DNA from: Cranoglanis bouderius
Taxonomy: Eukaryota; Chordata; Actinopteri; Siluriformes; Cranoglanididae
NCBI GenBank assembly: GCA_023630585.1
Contig: CM042544.1
Coordinates: 23,540,256-23,604,255 of the forward strand
Length of the DNA stretch: 64,000 nt
Direction of reading: 5' to 3'
Below, in pieces: positions 39,133-50,910 of this stretch (positions are counted from its first letter, which is position 1; the number at the start of each line of letters is the position of its first letter). The translations under genes and the position numbers were made by a program. Below the pieces are notes generated by a model that worked only from the letters and a program-made list of their open reading frames with translations, ran no database searches and had not been told where the DNA came from.

Positions 39133-40100
39133 CACTGTTGCCAACTTATTAACAAATTCAAAAAGACTGTGAAGAATAGTGGACGTCCACAAACATCCTC
39201 CGACGAAGGCATAACCGATGTGGTGCTGGCAGACATAGTCCCCTGTGTACAGAGACTTTTGGGACACCCTGTGGTTATGTTTAACGGGCCACTTGAAACC
39301 TTAACCAAAACTAAGTAGGCTTTAATACAGTACCCCAAAACAACTAGGCTTATAACTAATGCCAATTTGATTACAGGTACAATTTTAATAAAATGTCGTC
39401 TGTGAGTGGAAGGTTAGAATAAATACACAAAGCCAATTTGTTTTTTAAATATCACTCATATATTCCTAGTATCTGAACAGTTATAGAATAGTGCTTAAAT
39501 ATGATTATTTACAATATATCTGGGGTCCGGAAACCTTTTATTTATTTATTTATTTTATTTTTTTAACAGTTAAAGGGCTCACTAAAAGCAAAATGTCTGA
39601 GAACCCATAGTGTACGAGACAGTGCATTAAAGGAAACTTAATATTATGTTTATCAGTCGCGTAAAATACATCAGAAAACAAATTCCGTTTTAAAAAATTA
39701 AATAGCTACACATTCCAGTCCGGAAATGCTAACTTAGCTGCTAACTTAGCTACCCGGCAGCATAACTGCTGACTAGCTTGCTCACACCAGATGCCCGGTG
39801 AACTTTGCTAACTTCCCCAGAGCTAACCTGTTTGTTAAAGGCAATTTAATGTCACATTTACTTCAGGTGCTTACACTAAAACATAAAAACGTCATTACTT
39901 TTAATGTTCCCATCTCATTAAGCTACTTAGGGGGAAAAAAACAACAACAACAACAACAACAACCACCCAACAAAACTCACAGCAGCTAGCTGATCAGTTA
40001 CAGGCTTCACCATTTTCACAGATTCAGTCATTTTACAGCAGGAGAAACACACAACATCTCATCATACCTGAGGCTGGAAAGATGTGCTTAGAGAGAACAT
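31939..40100 (-). CDS. yme1l1: YME1L1, ATP-dependent zinc metalloprotease (i-AAA)
   Basis: Eighteen coding exons, 5' to 3': 40068-40100, 38513-38656, 37416-37599, 37149-37250, 36812-36921, 36498-36645, 36158-36241, 35718-35891, 35477-35629, 35191-35323, 35039-35101, 34353-34465, 34076-34231, 33835-33986, 33601-33727, 33449-33522, 32186-32272, 31939-32082. Total 726 aa; human isoforms are 716-773. The protein is a hexameric inner-membrane protease facing the intermembrane space that processes OPA1 and degrades misfolded or lipid-transfer proteins. Visible: MFSLST start, transmembrane segment about 248-262 (LILLVLLLVGIYGL), Walker A GPPGTGKT 332-339, Walker B VIFIDE, the AAA arginine-containing RPGRFDMQ segment, zinc site HESGH 552-556 and Asp630 in SSDFD. 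The end ILLT..KEIQMVLEGKSLDPR-type tail matches. The intron after exon 6 starts with GC, not GT. A mariner-derived element sits in intron 1. Confidence 0.97.
36496..36497 (-). other. GC donor of yme1l1 intron 6
   Basis: The conserved protein continues from QKTQ across the intron into ESLKRTRL. The only phase-consistent boundary ends the exon with CAAG at 36498, followed by GCAGGA. No GT lies nearby. GC-AG introns make up about 1% of vertebrate introns. Confidence 0.7.
36938..36996. repeat. (CA)n microsatellite
   Basis: About 29 units in yme1l1 intron 4, only some 15 bp from the acceptor of exon 5 (36921). On the transcript it is (TG)n/(UG)n, a context known to bind TDP-43/CELF-type splicing regulators. 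Confidence 0.95.
38886..38941. repeat. (AT)n microsatellite
   Basis: About 27 AT units inside the mariner-like element. Confidence 0.95.
39082..39130. repeat. (CA)n microsatellite
   Basis: About 24 CA units exactly at the HLTHDTV region of the mariner transposase relic, apparently seeded by a CTCACACACGACAC sequence. Confidence 0.95.
39943..39962. repeat. (ACA)n microsatellite
   Basis: Short run in yme1l1 intron 1. Confidence 0.85.
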
Positions 40101-40478
40101 TGTTCACAAACAGCGGACAAGATCTCCGAAACATTAAATGGAAATCCCAATCCTCTGTCCTTTTGTTTTCCCCTCTAAACCAGCTAGCTAGTAAATTAGC
40201 CTCAGACAGGGTTGCCAGGTCTACGAGGTTTAAAAACTAAATAAAAAAGCAGAGAGTGATCATAAACCAGGTTAATATCAACACTTGAAATAACTTTTTA
40301 ATTTAAAATAGTAAAATTATTATTACTATTGGAATTGTATTTATTATTTATTTTGTTATTTTTTCATTTTTACAAGGTAGCTTCGGACAATAAGAAGCGG
40401 TACTCAAACCATGCAATTTCTTTCACCAAGGTCTTAAAATTACTTTGTATTATTACAGATAATGACAAACACTTAGTA

Positions 40479-40798
40479 CACTCTCAGAAATAAAGGTATC
40501 AGACTGTACTGCTTGTCACTGGGGTGGTACCATCAAGAGAACAGCTTCTGTACCTTTAGTATGTACTGTATCTTTTACCTGGAAACGTGAAAGTGTACCT
40601 TAAAAAATAAATTAGGGTAATTGGACCCTTATGGACCACTGATGTACCCTTTAAAGCTGTATTCTAAAAGCTAAAAGTACACCACATACACCTTCCCAGG
40701 TAAAAGATACACCCTAAAGGTACAAATGATGTAGCATTGATGGTATCACCCAGCGACAAGTAAAAGTACAGTTTGGCACATTTATTTCTGTGAGAGTA
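40479..40798. mobile_element. Palindromic MITE (Angel-like)
   Basis: The left end CTCTCAGAAATAAAGG and right end TTTATTTCTGTGAGAG are inverted. Internal arms also pair: GTACCTTTAGTATG with the TACACCCTAAAGGTAC side, and CTTTTACCTGG with CCAGGTAAAAG. Such fold-back elements of about 300 bp are common in ostariophysan fishes. The Angel name is by resemblance only. Confidence 0.75.
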
Positions 40799-41104
40799 GT
40801 TATGAAGATAACTAATGAAGTTCAAAGTTAGTTCAATGCTTCAGTGTGTCACTGATCTGGCAACCCCGGCTACTGGCTTCTTCCTCAGCTGTCCCGTCAA
40901 AGCCCGAGTAGTAAATAATATTAACCCACACTGCCACCTAGGGGAAATTAACATTGCTGTCACACTAGGCGTTGGGGGAAAGTTTTCCAAACCAACGTGT
41001 GTTTTCGCAAACCTCCTGAAAAACGTTTTAATTTGTCTTTCTTGTATTTTGTATTTGTTTTACAGTGAATTGATATTGTCAGAATGATGTGCTGCTGATA
41101 CTCT

Positions 41105-41612
41105 GTACAGCCAGAAGTTTGTGGACACCTGACCATCACATACATACAGTACAGTATGTGGTTCTTCCCCAAACTGTTGCTACAATGTTGTAAGCGCACA
41201 ACTGTATAGTAGGTCTTCATATGCTGTAGCATTACAGTTTATTTTCACTGGAACTAAGAGGCCCAAACCTGTTCTAGCATGACAATGCCCCTGTGCACAA
41301 AGTGAGGTCCAGTAACACATGGTTTGTGTGAAAGAACTTGAGAGCCCTGACCACAACCCAACTGAACACCTTTAAGATGAACTGGAATGCTGACTGTGCT
41401 CCATGCCTCCTTGGCTCGACATCACTAATGTTCTTGTAGCTGAATGAGCACAAATCCCCACAGCCACACTCCAAAATCTAGTGGAAAGCCTTCCCAGTAG
41501 AGTGGAAGTTTATTATAACAGTAAAGAGGGGACTAAATCTGGAATGGGGTGTTCAACAAGCACATATGGGTGTGATGGTCAGATGTCCAAAAACTTTTGG
41601 CCACATAATGTA
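41105..41612 (+). mobile_element. Internally deleted Tc1/mariner relic
   Basis: Ends carry CAGAAGTTTGTGGACACC and an inverse-like CCAAAAACTTTTGGCCACA, with TA flanks. Internally, broken transposase words are visible on the + strand: HDNAPVHKVR (from 41280) and SPDHNPTEHL (from 41344), the second catalytic Asp and final Glu regions. Stops follow, so it is inactive. A sister copy in inverse orientation lies at 48300. Confidence 0.8.
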
Positions 41613-41689
41613 TATATTTAGCCTGTCGGCTGTGTCGTCTCCCTCTTGCCCTGCCTTTTTCACCCCTGTTTGAAAAGTGTAAAATCACA

Positions 41690-41910
41690 GTAGTAAAACC
41701 CTAGTCCTAGCCAAACGCTAACCATGGGCAAACGTTGGAAGTTGAACAATCCTAACACTAGGCGAAGACTGACCATAGCCCTAACCTAATTCTACACAAA
41801 CACTAACAGTGTTGGTCCAACCTCAGCCTCACTTTAACCCTAAGAAAACCCTACCCATAAACCCAACCCTAACCTTAAACAAAGCACTAACCCTTACATA
41901 AACCTAAAGT
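41690..41910. repeat. Degenerate CCCTAA-like interstitial array
   Basis: Words such as ACCCTAA, AACCCTA, GCTAACC and CACTAAC recur irregularly over about 220 bp. The telomere repeat is TTAGGG/CCCTAA, but here pure tandem units are few, so it may be an old interstitial telomere-like or simple repeat. Confidence 0.5.
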
Positions 41911-42871
41911 AACCAGAATATAATGACAGCTAGTTTGACTGCTATCCTACTTTGTTTAAAAACAAACGTAAAAAGTCACCATTTTTCAGTGTTTTATAAT
42001 TTTATTGTGAATTTTCTTACATTTTATTCAGAATTCCATTCCTTGCACCAACTTCAGAGCCCTGCTAGATCAGAGAGATTTTTATATTACTGGCTCACTG
42101 GCTTGATACGAGACTAATCTGATGACTCAGGTAAGACTAGCGAGGCAAGTCTGAGTCAGTCCTCTAGATGACAAACAAAAGAAAAACACACAATGCTGAC
42201 ACTTGTTGTCCCTGCCTTAGTGGTCCTACCACTTCAGTGTTTAATGCTACCTGCATTTAAAACTGTCTAATAAATATCCCAGCATCTCTGAATCCATTTT
42301 CACTCTCAAGATCTGGGCTAACAGTTAGACCTTTTCTGGTACAACAGTGTGTTGGAGTTAAAATAATAAATAATCATAAATTGCTGAACAAGTCCAAACT
42401 ACACAGAAGCCATAAATAGTCAAATCAGGACACTATTTTCCAAATGAGCTCTTTAGTTTCACACAGTTAACCTTTCAAGTGAAACCGATTAACTTTCTAC
42501 ACAGACTCATTTACATTTAAAATTAGCATTCCCTAGCTGATTGGTTCATACATAAAGTTTGTCATGAGACAAATTGACCATTCCAATGGTCCATTACAAT
42601 TTGAATTTACATTGGCAGTGCTATATCCCACAACTGTAGACGGCAAATTTCTTCAAAAGTTTATATGTGAAATAAAAGCAGCCCATGACAGAAGGATGGG
42701 TAACCTGGAAATGCTGAGATGAAGTAAGTGCATAGGATTTCCACATGATCATACATGTCAAAGAAGAGCATTGCTATTTACTGAATAGTAACCTCAAATC
42801 AATCATTGGGAGTTACTAAAGGTCTTTGCAGTCTGTGATGCATAGAAATCTCTAGTCCTAACTCTTAGGGC

Positions 42872-45800
42872 TCAACTCTTGAAAGCATGAATCTCCTTTT
42901 CACCGAATCCCTGCTGCTTGACCAGCCTGTAAGAAGATAAACCACAGAAAGATACGACAGATGCATGGTGGTTAGAAAAACTTAGGAGACAAATTTTTAA
43001 AATTACCTGACAGCAGTCAAAGTCTGTACATTTTTATGTTTGTGTGTTTATAGCAGGACCTCATGAAGAAGCTGTTGATTTCCAAGGTTATGTCTAATAC
43101 TTTAATAGAATAATATGCAATTCAGTGTTAAAACTTCATACACAAATTATTACAGACACAGTGTGCATCTGTGTGAGAGAAAGAAGTTGTAGGCATGGGA
43201 ATAGACTGGAATACTTACTGCACTGCCAGCTCAGTGAAACCGGTTGGCCCACACACACACACTAAGCACTTGGAGTCTCCTGGTCTTTCCAGGAATGCCT
43301 GCAGCATCGTGGCATCTATTCGTCCTCTTTTGCCTGTCCATGAGCCTGCAGACTCTGAGAGAACGTGTTCAACCTGAAATCTGACAAAAGGCAGGATTAA
43401 ATGCTTCTGTGCTGAAGCAAATGTTACCTGAGCGATGCATGCACAGCTTATAAGTTCATATGTGTAGCCAGTAAATGGAACATGCAAGAAGTCGCTTATT
43501 GCCGAGTTGTTATAACTGGAGTGAAAGGTCTATACCTCTCTTCCTCTGCACACAGCTGCTCCAGCTGAGAGTACCACAGGATGTCCCTCTCTTGACGATT
43601 GAAGAACATCAGCTTGGTCTTTCTGAGGAGGCAGTGAGAACATTATTAAGCACAGAAGACTGACTATGTGCTCTGAACCACTCAAGCAACAGAAAAAGCC
43701 AAACCTATGTGAGAAACGTTAGGATCAGATCATCTTCAAAACTTTTTTTTTTTTTTAACAGTAAATTCTCGATAAAGACAATAACACATGAAATATGGAA
43801 ACGGTTCATTCACTGTAATAAAATAAAATTGCACTATTAATTAGAATTAGTTATAAACATAAGTTCTTAGATGTATCATAATAGCCTCTTAAAGATTCTG
43901 CATCACTGCATACGAGATATATACTCAAGAACATGTCATGTTATTAAAAACAGAGCGCATCATTTTAAAATAATGTACGTTTGTTATTTTCGTATGAGAG
44001 GACACTTAAAGGAAATATTAGGCCTAGTGTTTTTCATTGTGGATTAAATTTATATTATGGGGAAAAAAAAAAAAATCTCCATAAATGAATTAAGCTCCAT
44101 AAAGGATTGTTTTATAATTGCACATTGGCATTCTAAATTGAACTTAAATGGTTGGAGATTTCTGCCAATATAAAAATTCAGAGCTGAAATGAAACTTGCA
44201 TAAAAGGCAAAGTCAGCGTACTAAACTGGACTACTGGCCTATTATAGTGTAAGCACCAGTTAAGGTTCTGCACAGTTAGGTAACTACTCCCAAGCCTGCG
44301 TGTGAGTATGTGCAGCATGTAACCTGACAGAAGGCAGGTCCTGTAAGGCAACGCAGAGGAGGCGAGCCATGGGTGTGAAACCAGTGCCAGCAGCTAAGAG
44401 GTACAAATGAGTGACATCACGCAGACTCCTGAGTGTAAAGGGACCCTCTGGACCACTCATGGCCACAGTGGCTCCTGACAGAGAACAAACAATTTACAGG
44501 TGAATGGATGATCATGAGTACATACGAATGTAAATTTACATTTTAGTTGTAAAGAAGTCTTGAGTGAGTGGACAATTAAACAGTAAATGAATTAAATGAC
44601 CCTCAGAACTAACACAAGTAAATACTTGTAATAAAGTGTATGAATGTTTTTGAATAAAAAAAAATACATCATGAATTCTGCCACACATGTCCTCAAATAT
44701 GTACAGTACAACTACCAGGATTAACAGGACAGACACGCACGCACGCACACACACAACACACCGATGTCAAGGTTGTCCAAATATTGTGTGAATGCTCCAT
44801 CAGGATAGACCTTAATCATCAGATAGATTTCAGAGCTCAGTGTGTTGCTGGAGTGAATCTGGGGCATGAGCACCTGGTCTACTGGTGTGTAGGGCTTTAC
44901 AACATCACTGCCTGTTTATAAGAAAACATACGTTTAAGTAAGTTACACTTGAGCACAGTACTCGATGAAGTACAGTTTGTATGAGAATACAGGGTGTCCC
45001 AAAAGTCTCCAGTCACAGGGGAAATTAACACTTTTTAGCAAAATGTCATTCAAAATTTTTCATACTTAGTTTATACTGTTTTTTTTTTTTTTTTTCCCAG
45101 ATAGCCTTTAAGAATGGCTTTGAGAAAAGAAGACCATGTTGAAATCGTTCTCATGACTGGATCGGGAAGCTGTCGTAAGGTTGCAATGGACATTCAATTA
45201 CATGCAAAACACCAGATGGGTTATCACGAGTTCATCATGAGCGGGAGAGACGACTCCGTGTGTGTTTACAAAGAAACGGCAATCATGTAGAGGAAGTTTT
45301 GTAAATTAAGTTACATTTTACTAAAAAGTGTTAATTTCCCCTATGTATGGCGACTTTTGCGACACCCTGTAGTTCTAATCCTGAAGTACATATTTATTTG
45401 CAATGTTTAGCCTTGATATAGTAATTAAGGAATTACCCTGAAAGGAAGCTTTGAGGTAGATATGTCTCCCCACAGGGATGTGCACGTGTGCTCCAGGTGG
45501 AAACCGGAAACAGAAGAGCTGCGTGTCATGTGTAACTTCTTTCTTTGAAACCAATACACAGTCTCTGTAGAACAGCCCTGAATTCCCAAAACAAATTTCA
45601 CAGCTGCTTTCACTGAACTGATCTGTACCCAAAGTTATTGATTAATTACATAATTTTTCATTCAGACAATAGGAACACAGGACAGGCAGCTGACTTACCC
45701 CGGTGTTTACTCTGAATAAATGAATCGTGGGATTCCAGGGGTTGACCCACTTGTGCCCACTTGGCTTTGAGCACTTTGCGCAAACACACCTCGACCTTCC

Positions 45801-48800
45801 CAATCGAACTCACTGTCTGAACTGCCATTACAAGAGAGGAGAGAGAACTGTCAGGACACATCAATCAAGTACTGATATTAGTTTGAGTACGCATTGTTAT
45901 GAGGTAATGAATTTCAGTGTGAATGTTTTAACTGTGGACAGTGGTGGGAGGTTTTATATAAGCTGGGGAGAATATCCATGCTAATGAGACTCTTTGAGGC
46001 TGATTTTCACTGTCCATACTCTGCCTTTAACTGAGATCTGCACTGACAAACCTCAGACAAGGGCATAAAGCCTGCTGCCAGTGACCGTGCAGACAAACTC
46101 AGTCTTCAGTAACCATCTTTGCTTCAGTAGATCTGCTGAAATCTGCTGAGTTAAACAGCTGCATCTCACCAACAAGTAACATAATAGAAATAAGAAAAAG
46201 AATCACTTACCGAAAACATTTTCTTCTACTTCATGAGAAAGACCTAAAAACACATTCAATACTGTATATAAAGATATAATACAAGCAGGTGATCTTATGC
46301 TGAACAACTTGCATATTAATCTTTTTCAAATTCTGAGTTTATTTAAAAAAAACAATATATATATATATTTTTTTTTTCATTGACATGTTGATCTCTTTTC
46401 ACTTTGGTTAACTGGTTCCTAACACTACCCACAATGCCTTTCAACTACCTGTTGACAGTCATGCCAGAGGGCAATAAACTCTACCTTCACAGACTAGTGC
46501 AGCAGCTCTTTAGTCTCTCCAGTTCTCTCAGCTCCTCATCTTATTTCACTCTGCTCAAACATATCAGGTTCCAAAGCTTCACCTTTCATGCTAATACTGC
46601 CATCAACTCGATCATGCTCACCATCTCACAGATCACTAGCTAGACAAGCTGAATATTTGCCATAACTCATAGCAATTGTGTCATATGGCTGCATTTGATT
46701 CTCTAACTTTGAGTCCTGTCTGCTGTCCCACACTACGTCTGTGTTGGATTTCTCATTGAGTATCGCTGGGAAATGGTGAGTGACAGAAGAAGCACTTGCT
46801 CTTCTGTTTTAGGAGCGAACAGCAAAAATGACTTATGACTTATCTTTGAGATCATTAAAAAATTTCTCCTATTAAACTGCACTAACAATGTAACCCTATG
46901 ACATATGATCTGTCACGGGAACAAATAAAGTACAGCACCAAACAACAAACTAGCTCCAGAAACGCATCACATCACAATTATTTCAATAGAAACATAGTTA
47001 ATGTGTTTCATGGCGGAGCTTTCCGATCAGTGAGACATTACCCTGAATACAGGTAAGCTTTCTGTACATACTGAATGCAAAAAAAAAATAAAAAGAAGAA
47101 GATTACACAACTCACTCCAGTGAAGTAGATATGACCAGTGTCCTAAAAACAACTCTATCCGCAGAACGTTTCCTTGATGGTCCACTACTGAACAGCCAGA
47201 TCTCGGAATCTGACACAGAAAGGAGGAGGGGAGGAGAGAGACGGAGCAAGAGGAAGAGAGAGAAGCCGTAGAGAATAAAAAAAAAGAGCAGGTTAAAACA
47301 TGAGAAGTGAGGGGACATTTCTAAAAAAATCTCTCTTTCGCAGTATAACAACATTGTTATAGTGAATTGACATGATGAAAACAGTCCAACCTTACGCTTG
47401 GTGTAAATAACAATATTAACGGTTTCCTCTGTTTGGAACCAGTCATATCTGAAAAGAAGGGGGAGGGAAAAAGATACACTTCCACAACTGTTTTTTTTCT
47501 GGCCCATGCAGATAAATCTAGACTCTTTCATTTAATAAATTCATTACCTACAGCTAATAATACTTATTCAAAAGTTCAATAAAGCTAAAAAAGCCTCACT
47601 GGAATCAATAGCAGTCACCTGTGTACAGGAGATCAATCATTTTTGTCATCATTTTTGCAAGTAAAATCAAACAGAAGCATAATCAACCAGGATAAATTCT
47701 AATGAATGAAATTCAAGCATACCGAGGGTGATTGTCTTTTGGCGCTGGGACTGCTGCTGCTGAATCCAACAACAAAGCAGCAGGAGGAGCAAGACCTAAA
47801 ATGTAAATAAACAGCTCTCATTACAGAGCAACTGGATGAATATTTTGACATTTTAAAACTTTTTTTGTGATGCCATACACCTTCAGTTGTTATCCAGCCC
47901 TCACAACTAACATTTACACATAAATACTTAATATTCCTTAAATGCATGTTTGTATTCCTACCATTCAAAGGGGTGTTCTCAGGTTTCGATGGCTGCGCTG
48001 TTAGAGCAAACAAACATCTCATGTTTCAGATATATCAGTATCAATATATAACAGTTGTATCTCTGATACAATTGTTGCACATGTTGCAGCAGAACATCAT
48101 TTGTAACTCCTTGTTTTTATGATGTCTATAGTCATATCACAATTAATTACAATGTTCATACAACTATTATTAAGCCAGCACTCAATAACAGAAGGATTAA
48201 GGTTCATTTACGTTACCACATGTAACGAAACATGTAGATGTTTGATTAAACTTTTCAAGGTCAGACAAATTACAGATACACAAAATACAGTATGTATTTT
48301 GTAAAAAACCAACAGTTTGTGGACACCTGATCATCGCTCCCATATATGCTTTTTGAACATCCCCTTCCGGATTTAGTTCCCCCTTTGCTGTTATAATAAC
48401 CTCTACTCTTCTGGGAAGACTTTCCACTAGATTTTGGAGAGTGGATGTGGGGATTTGTGCTCATTCAGCCACAAGAGAATTATTGAGGTCAGACACTAAT
48501 GTTGGGCGATGAGGCATGGGAGTGTTCTAGTTCATCCAAAAAGTGATCAGTGGGGTTGAGGCTCTGTGCAGGTTTGAGATCTGCCACACCCGCTTTGTGA
48601 AACCATGTCTCAAAGGACCTCACTTTGTGCACAGGGGCGTTGTCATGCCGGAACAAGTTTGGGCCCCTTTAGTTCTAGTGAAGAGAATCTGTAACGCTGC
48701 AGCATACTAAGACATTGTATACAATTCTGTACTGCCAACTTTGTGGCAACAGTTTGGGAAAGGCCCACTTTTGGTTGTGAAGGTCAGATGTCCACATACG

Positions 48801-50480
48801 TTTGGATAGTGTGTATGGTACTCTTGTCCTCATGTAATGCTGAACATTTAGCTAATGGACATTTTATAAGGACTTATACCTTTAATGACTGTGCTGGCCT
48901 TTACCACCATCCTGCCAACCAGGCAGTCTTTCAACATGGACTCGTAATTCACCCAACGGTGGACCTGTCAAATGACATGAAGCTCACTGTCTTAACACTA
49001 ATTGTAAAATGTACTCAGACAAAAATATTTACACAATCATGAATCACTGCTGCACCATTTAGCTTTGTATAAGCAATATTTCTACTAGATTAATATATAC
49101 ACAATCCATGTGCTCCAACAGTTTATCACAGCACAATACACAAAATCAGGTTGGGGAACATGTACACTTTGTGTTGTAAATATTTTGCAAGTTGTGTTAT
49201 TTACCTGGTCAAACAGGTCAGTACCATCAATGCCAGCTGCCTTCATCAGCTCCTCCTCTCCACCAGGGTGAAAATCCATGTATGCACTCACATTATACAC
49301 CAGACCTGCGGTTAAAATCTGATCATTAGTATTTAGCAAATGGCTGGTGATGAAGTGTGGTCACAGTGCACAGCTGTGAGCACATCTAAACACCGAACAC
49401 ATCTGGAAGACCCAGCTGAAAATCCATCTTAATCTGTCAGCTTTCAATACACAGCCTGAGCTGGTCTAGCTGGTAAAGGAAAGGCTGTCTGAATTACTGC
49501 TACTAATTCAACATCACAGACAAGGTTTTTTTTTTTTTTTTTTTAATAACACAACAGTAAGGAAATTAGAACATTTCAAATATATAATGATTAATTTATT
49601 CAAAGTAATAAGGAAGCTAGAAAATAATTTACCAGGTGGCAAAGATGGTCTACCAGTTTGATCAGCTAAGCCAGCCTGTGTTTAACAGCTGGTAGCTGGT
49701 CAGACCAAGCTGTTTTTTAATTAAAATATATGAAGCACTATTTTGGAAGCACTGTACACAAGGGTGGAAGTGATCCCTTTTCAATAATCTCCTGTCTGTG
49801 ATCAGAAATAATCAATTCTACAAAATCCAATGATCTCTAAAAGCAACAACCGGTTGTTGTGACATAAACAACCTCTAAAAACTGTTTATCCATTACATAA
49901 AATCGACAGTAAGAAAAGTGAGGGTCACAAGCAAACTGAATAGCTTTTTAAGAAGAATACTTGTCTAACAGGTTTCCTTCGTGTGTTTTAAGACCTCACC
50001 TCTTATACATGTCCAACAGTCATTTCTTGTGTTGTGTTTCTTTAGTTCCTCTTCTGTTACCTCGATCAATCTCCCCTTCAGTCCAGTCAGATCACGGCCG
50101 CTTTTAGTGAGCCGGATCCAGTCCATAAGGCTATGACCTGGCTTCAGGGCCACCTAGACACACAAAAGCATTCTCATTGTTGGCACAATTTGAAATTGAT
50201 ATAAATTCAGGCACAAGGGTGAAAAAAAAAACAACTGAGTAAACAGGAAGAGCTCTCTAACTTGTACAGGTCGATTGATTACAAGCCCGCATCTACCGGG
50301 CATAGAAACAAAATCATCTACATTAGGTGCCAGACTGTTAGACACGGGTTCATGTTTGATTAAACAGACAACACACTCATTAGAGGAAAAGATCCAGACC
50401 TTGTTCCTGGACTGGCCGGCCGGAGCGACTCGCTGCTGAGAGCTCACTGCGGGGAACGACTGCGAGGGCACGTTCAGCAT
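42872..50480 (-). CDS. cyb5r4: Cytochrome b5 reductase 4 (NCB5OR)
   Basis: Sixteen coding exons, 5' to 3': 50400-50480, 50000-50153, 49205-49305, 48880-48964, 47962-47997, 47723-47795, 47391-47448, 47116-47209, 46211-46243, 45699-45821, 45437-45577, 44762-44911, 44324-44474, 43536-43622, 43219-43380, 42872-42926. Total 527 aa; human is 521. The ER-associated flavohaemoprotein passes electrons from NAD(P)H through FAD to its own haem and on to acceptors, and supports fatty-acid desaturation and ER stress resistance. Visible: start MLNVPSQSFPAV, cytochrome b5 domain with haem ligands His91 (DFHPGGEEE) and His114 (VHRWVNYES), a hinge of low conservation (exons 5-6), CS domain (YDWFQTEETVNIVIYTK), then the reductase: VKPYTPV flavin motif, GTGFTPM at 406-412, CVCGPTGFTE, and the tail EIHAFKS. 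Phases agree throughout. Exon 9 is a 33-bp microexon. Two transposon relics lie in introns. Confidence 0.96.
44988..45371. mobile_element. Non-autonomous mariner-like element, copy 2
   Basis: It starts TACAGGGTGTCCCAAAAGTC and ends GACTTTTGCGACACCCTGTA, flanked by TA. It belongs to the family of the element at 38820 and shares the AATTAACACTTTTTAGCAAA subterminal block and the GSGSCRKV transposase relic. It fills most of the 525-bp cyb5r4 intron between exons 45437-45577 and 44762-44911. Confidence 0.85.
48300..48817 (-). mobile_element. Internally deleted Tc1/mariner relic, sister copy
   Basis: On the minus strand this matches the element at 41105: the same GTTTGTGGACACCTGATCAT terminus and the HDNAPVHKVRS transposase word (near 48630). 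It lies in cyb5r4 intron 4, ending about 60 bp from exon 4. Confidence 0.8.
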
Positions 50481-50910
50481 CTCTGCTCTTCTAAAACAGC
50501 TCAAATTCCGAAGAAACACTGCAATTACAACGTTAGATTTCGTACTTCCCAGCAAGCTACGGCAACAACTTTACTCAAGCGGAAATGTCAAGTTGAGGAT
50601 GACGAAATGTTTCTTCTTCAAAGGCGGAAAAGTTGTAACATTTCCCCATCGTACAGTTCTGAACACTTAAAGCTACTCGCCAGTTCTCTCAGACCGGCCA
50701 AGTGTTTTAATCCAAGTAAACAGCTACAGGAAACGCAGAGTACATACACACTAATATGTTCTGTGGACATAATTCTCGTCATTTATCTCTAATTTTATAA
50801 GATTAGCACCGGCGACAGCGCACCAACCGCGGGCGCACCAATCCCGCGTCACTACTTTGCTTTTCCAAATAAAAGTCGCATGGATATGACGACATGACAA
50901 GTAGTGACGC
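50481..50910 (-). promoter_or_regulatory. cyb5r4 promoter region, CpG-rich
   Basis: Immediately upstream of the ATG, composition shifts to CpG-rich (ACCGGCGACAGCG, CCGCGGGCGC, CGACATGACAAG). It includes two CACCAATCC/CGCACCAA (CCAAT-type) words near 50820-50845 and a GCGTCACTA element. This is a typical TATA-less housekeeping promoter. The start site is not determined. Confidence 0.5.

Larger units (their letters stand above)
38820..39272 (+). mobile_element. Non-autonomous mariner-like element, copy 1
   Basis: The left side begins TTTTGTCCCAAAAGTCTCTG and the right end is its inverse (CAGAGACTTTTGGGACACCC). Inside is a decayed transposase N terminus on the + strand (GSGSCRKV...MDFNRKHGKH, DTVANLL). 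The copy lies in yme1l1 intron 1 on the opposite strand. It contains AT (38886-38941) and CA (39082-39130) microsatellites. Confidence 0.75.
40101..42871. other. Intergenic region upstream of yme1l1 / downstream of cyb5r4
   Basis: It contains the yme1l1 promoter (within about 100-200 bp of 40100, no TATA seen), a palindromic MITE (40479-40798), a Tc1/mariner relic (41105-41612) and a CCCTAA-like degenerate array (41690-41910). No exon is seen. The tail at 42120-42870 carries the likely 3' UTR of cyb5r4. Confidence 0.55.

Noticed and set aside
40000..40032. Alternative yme1l1 start (MTESVKMVKP) on the minus strand
   Set aside because: The exon at 40068-40100 encodes MFSLST..QPQ joining in phase to VTVPLSHIINA, as in known YME1L1 proteins.
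47112..47531. 139-codon minus-strand open frame as a separate gene
   Set aside because: It runs across two cyb5r4 exons and their introns; conserved parts are explained by the spliced gene.
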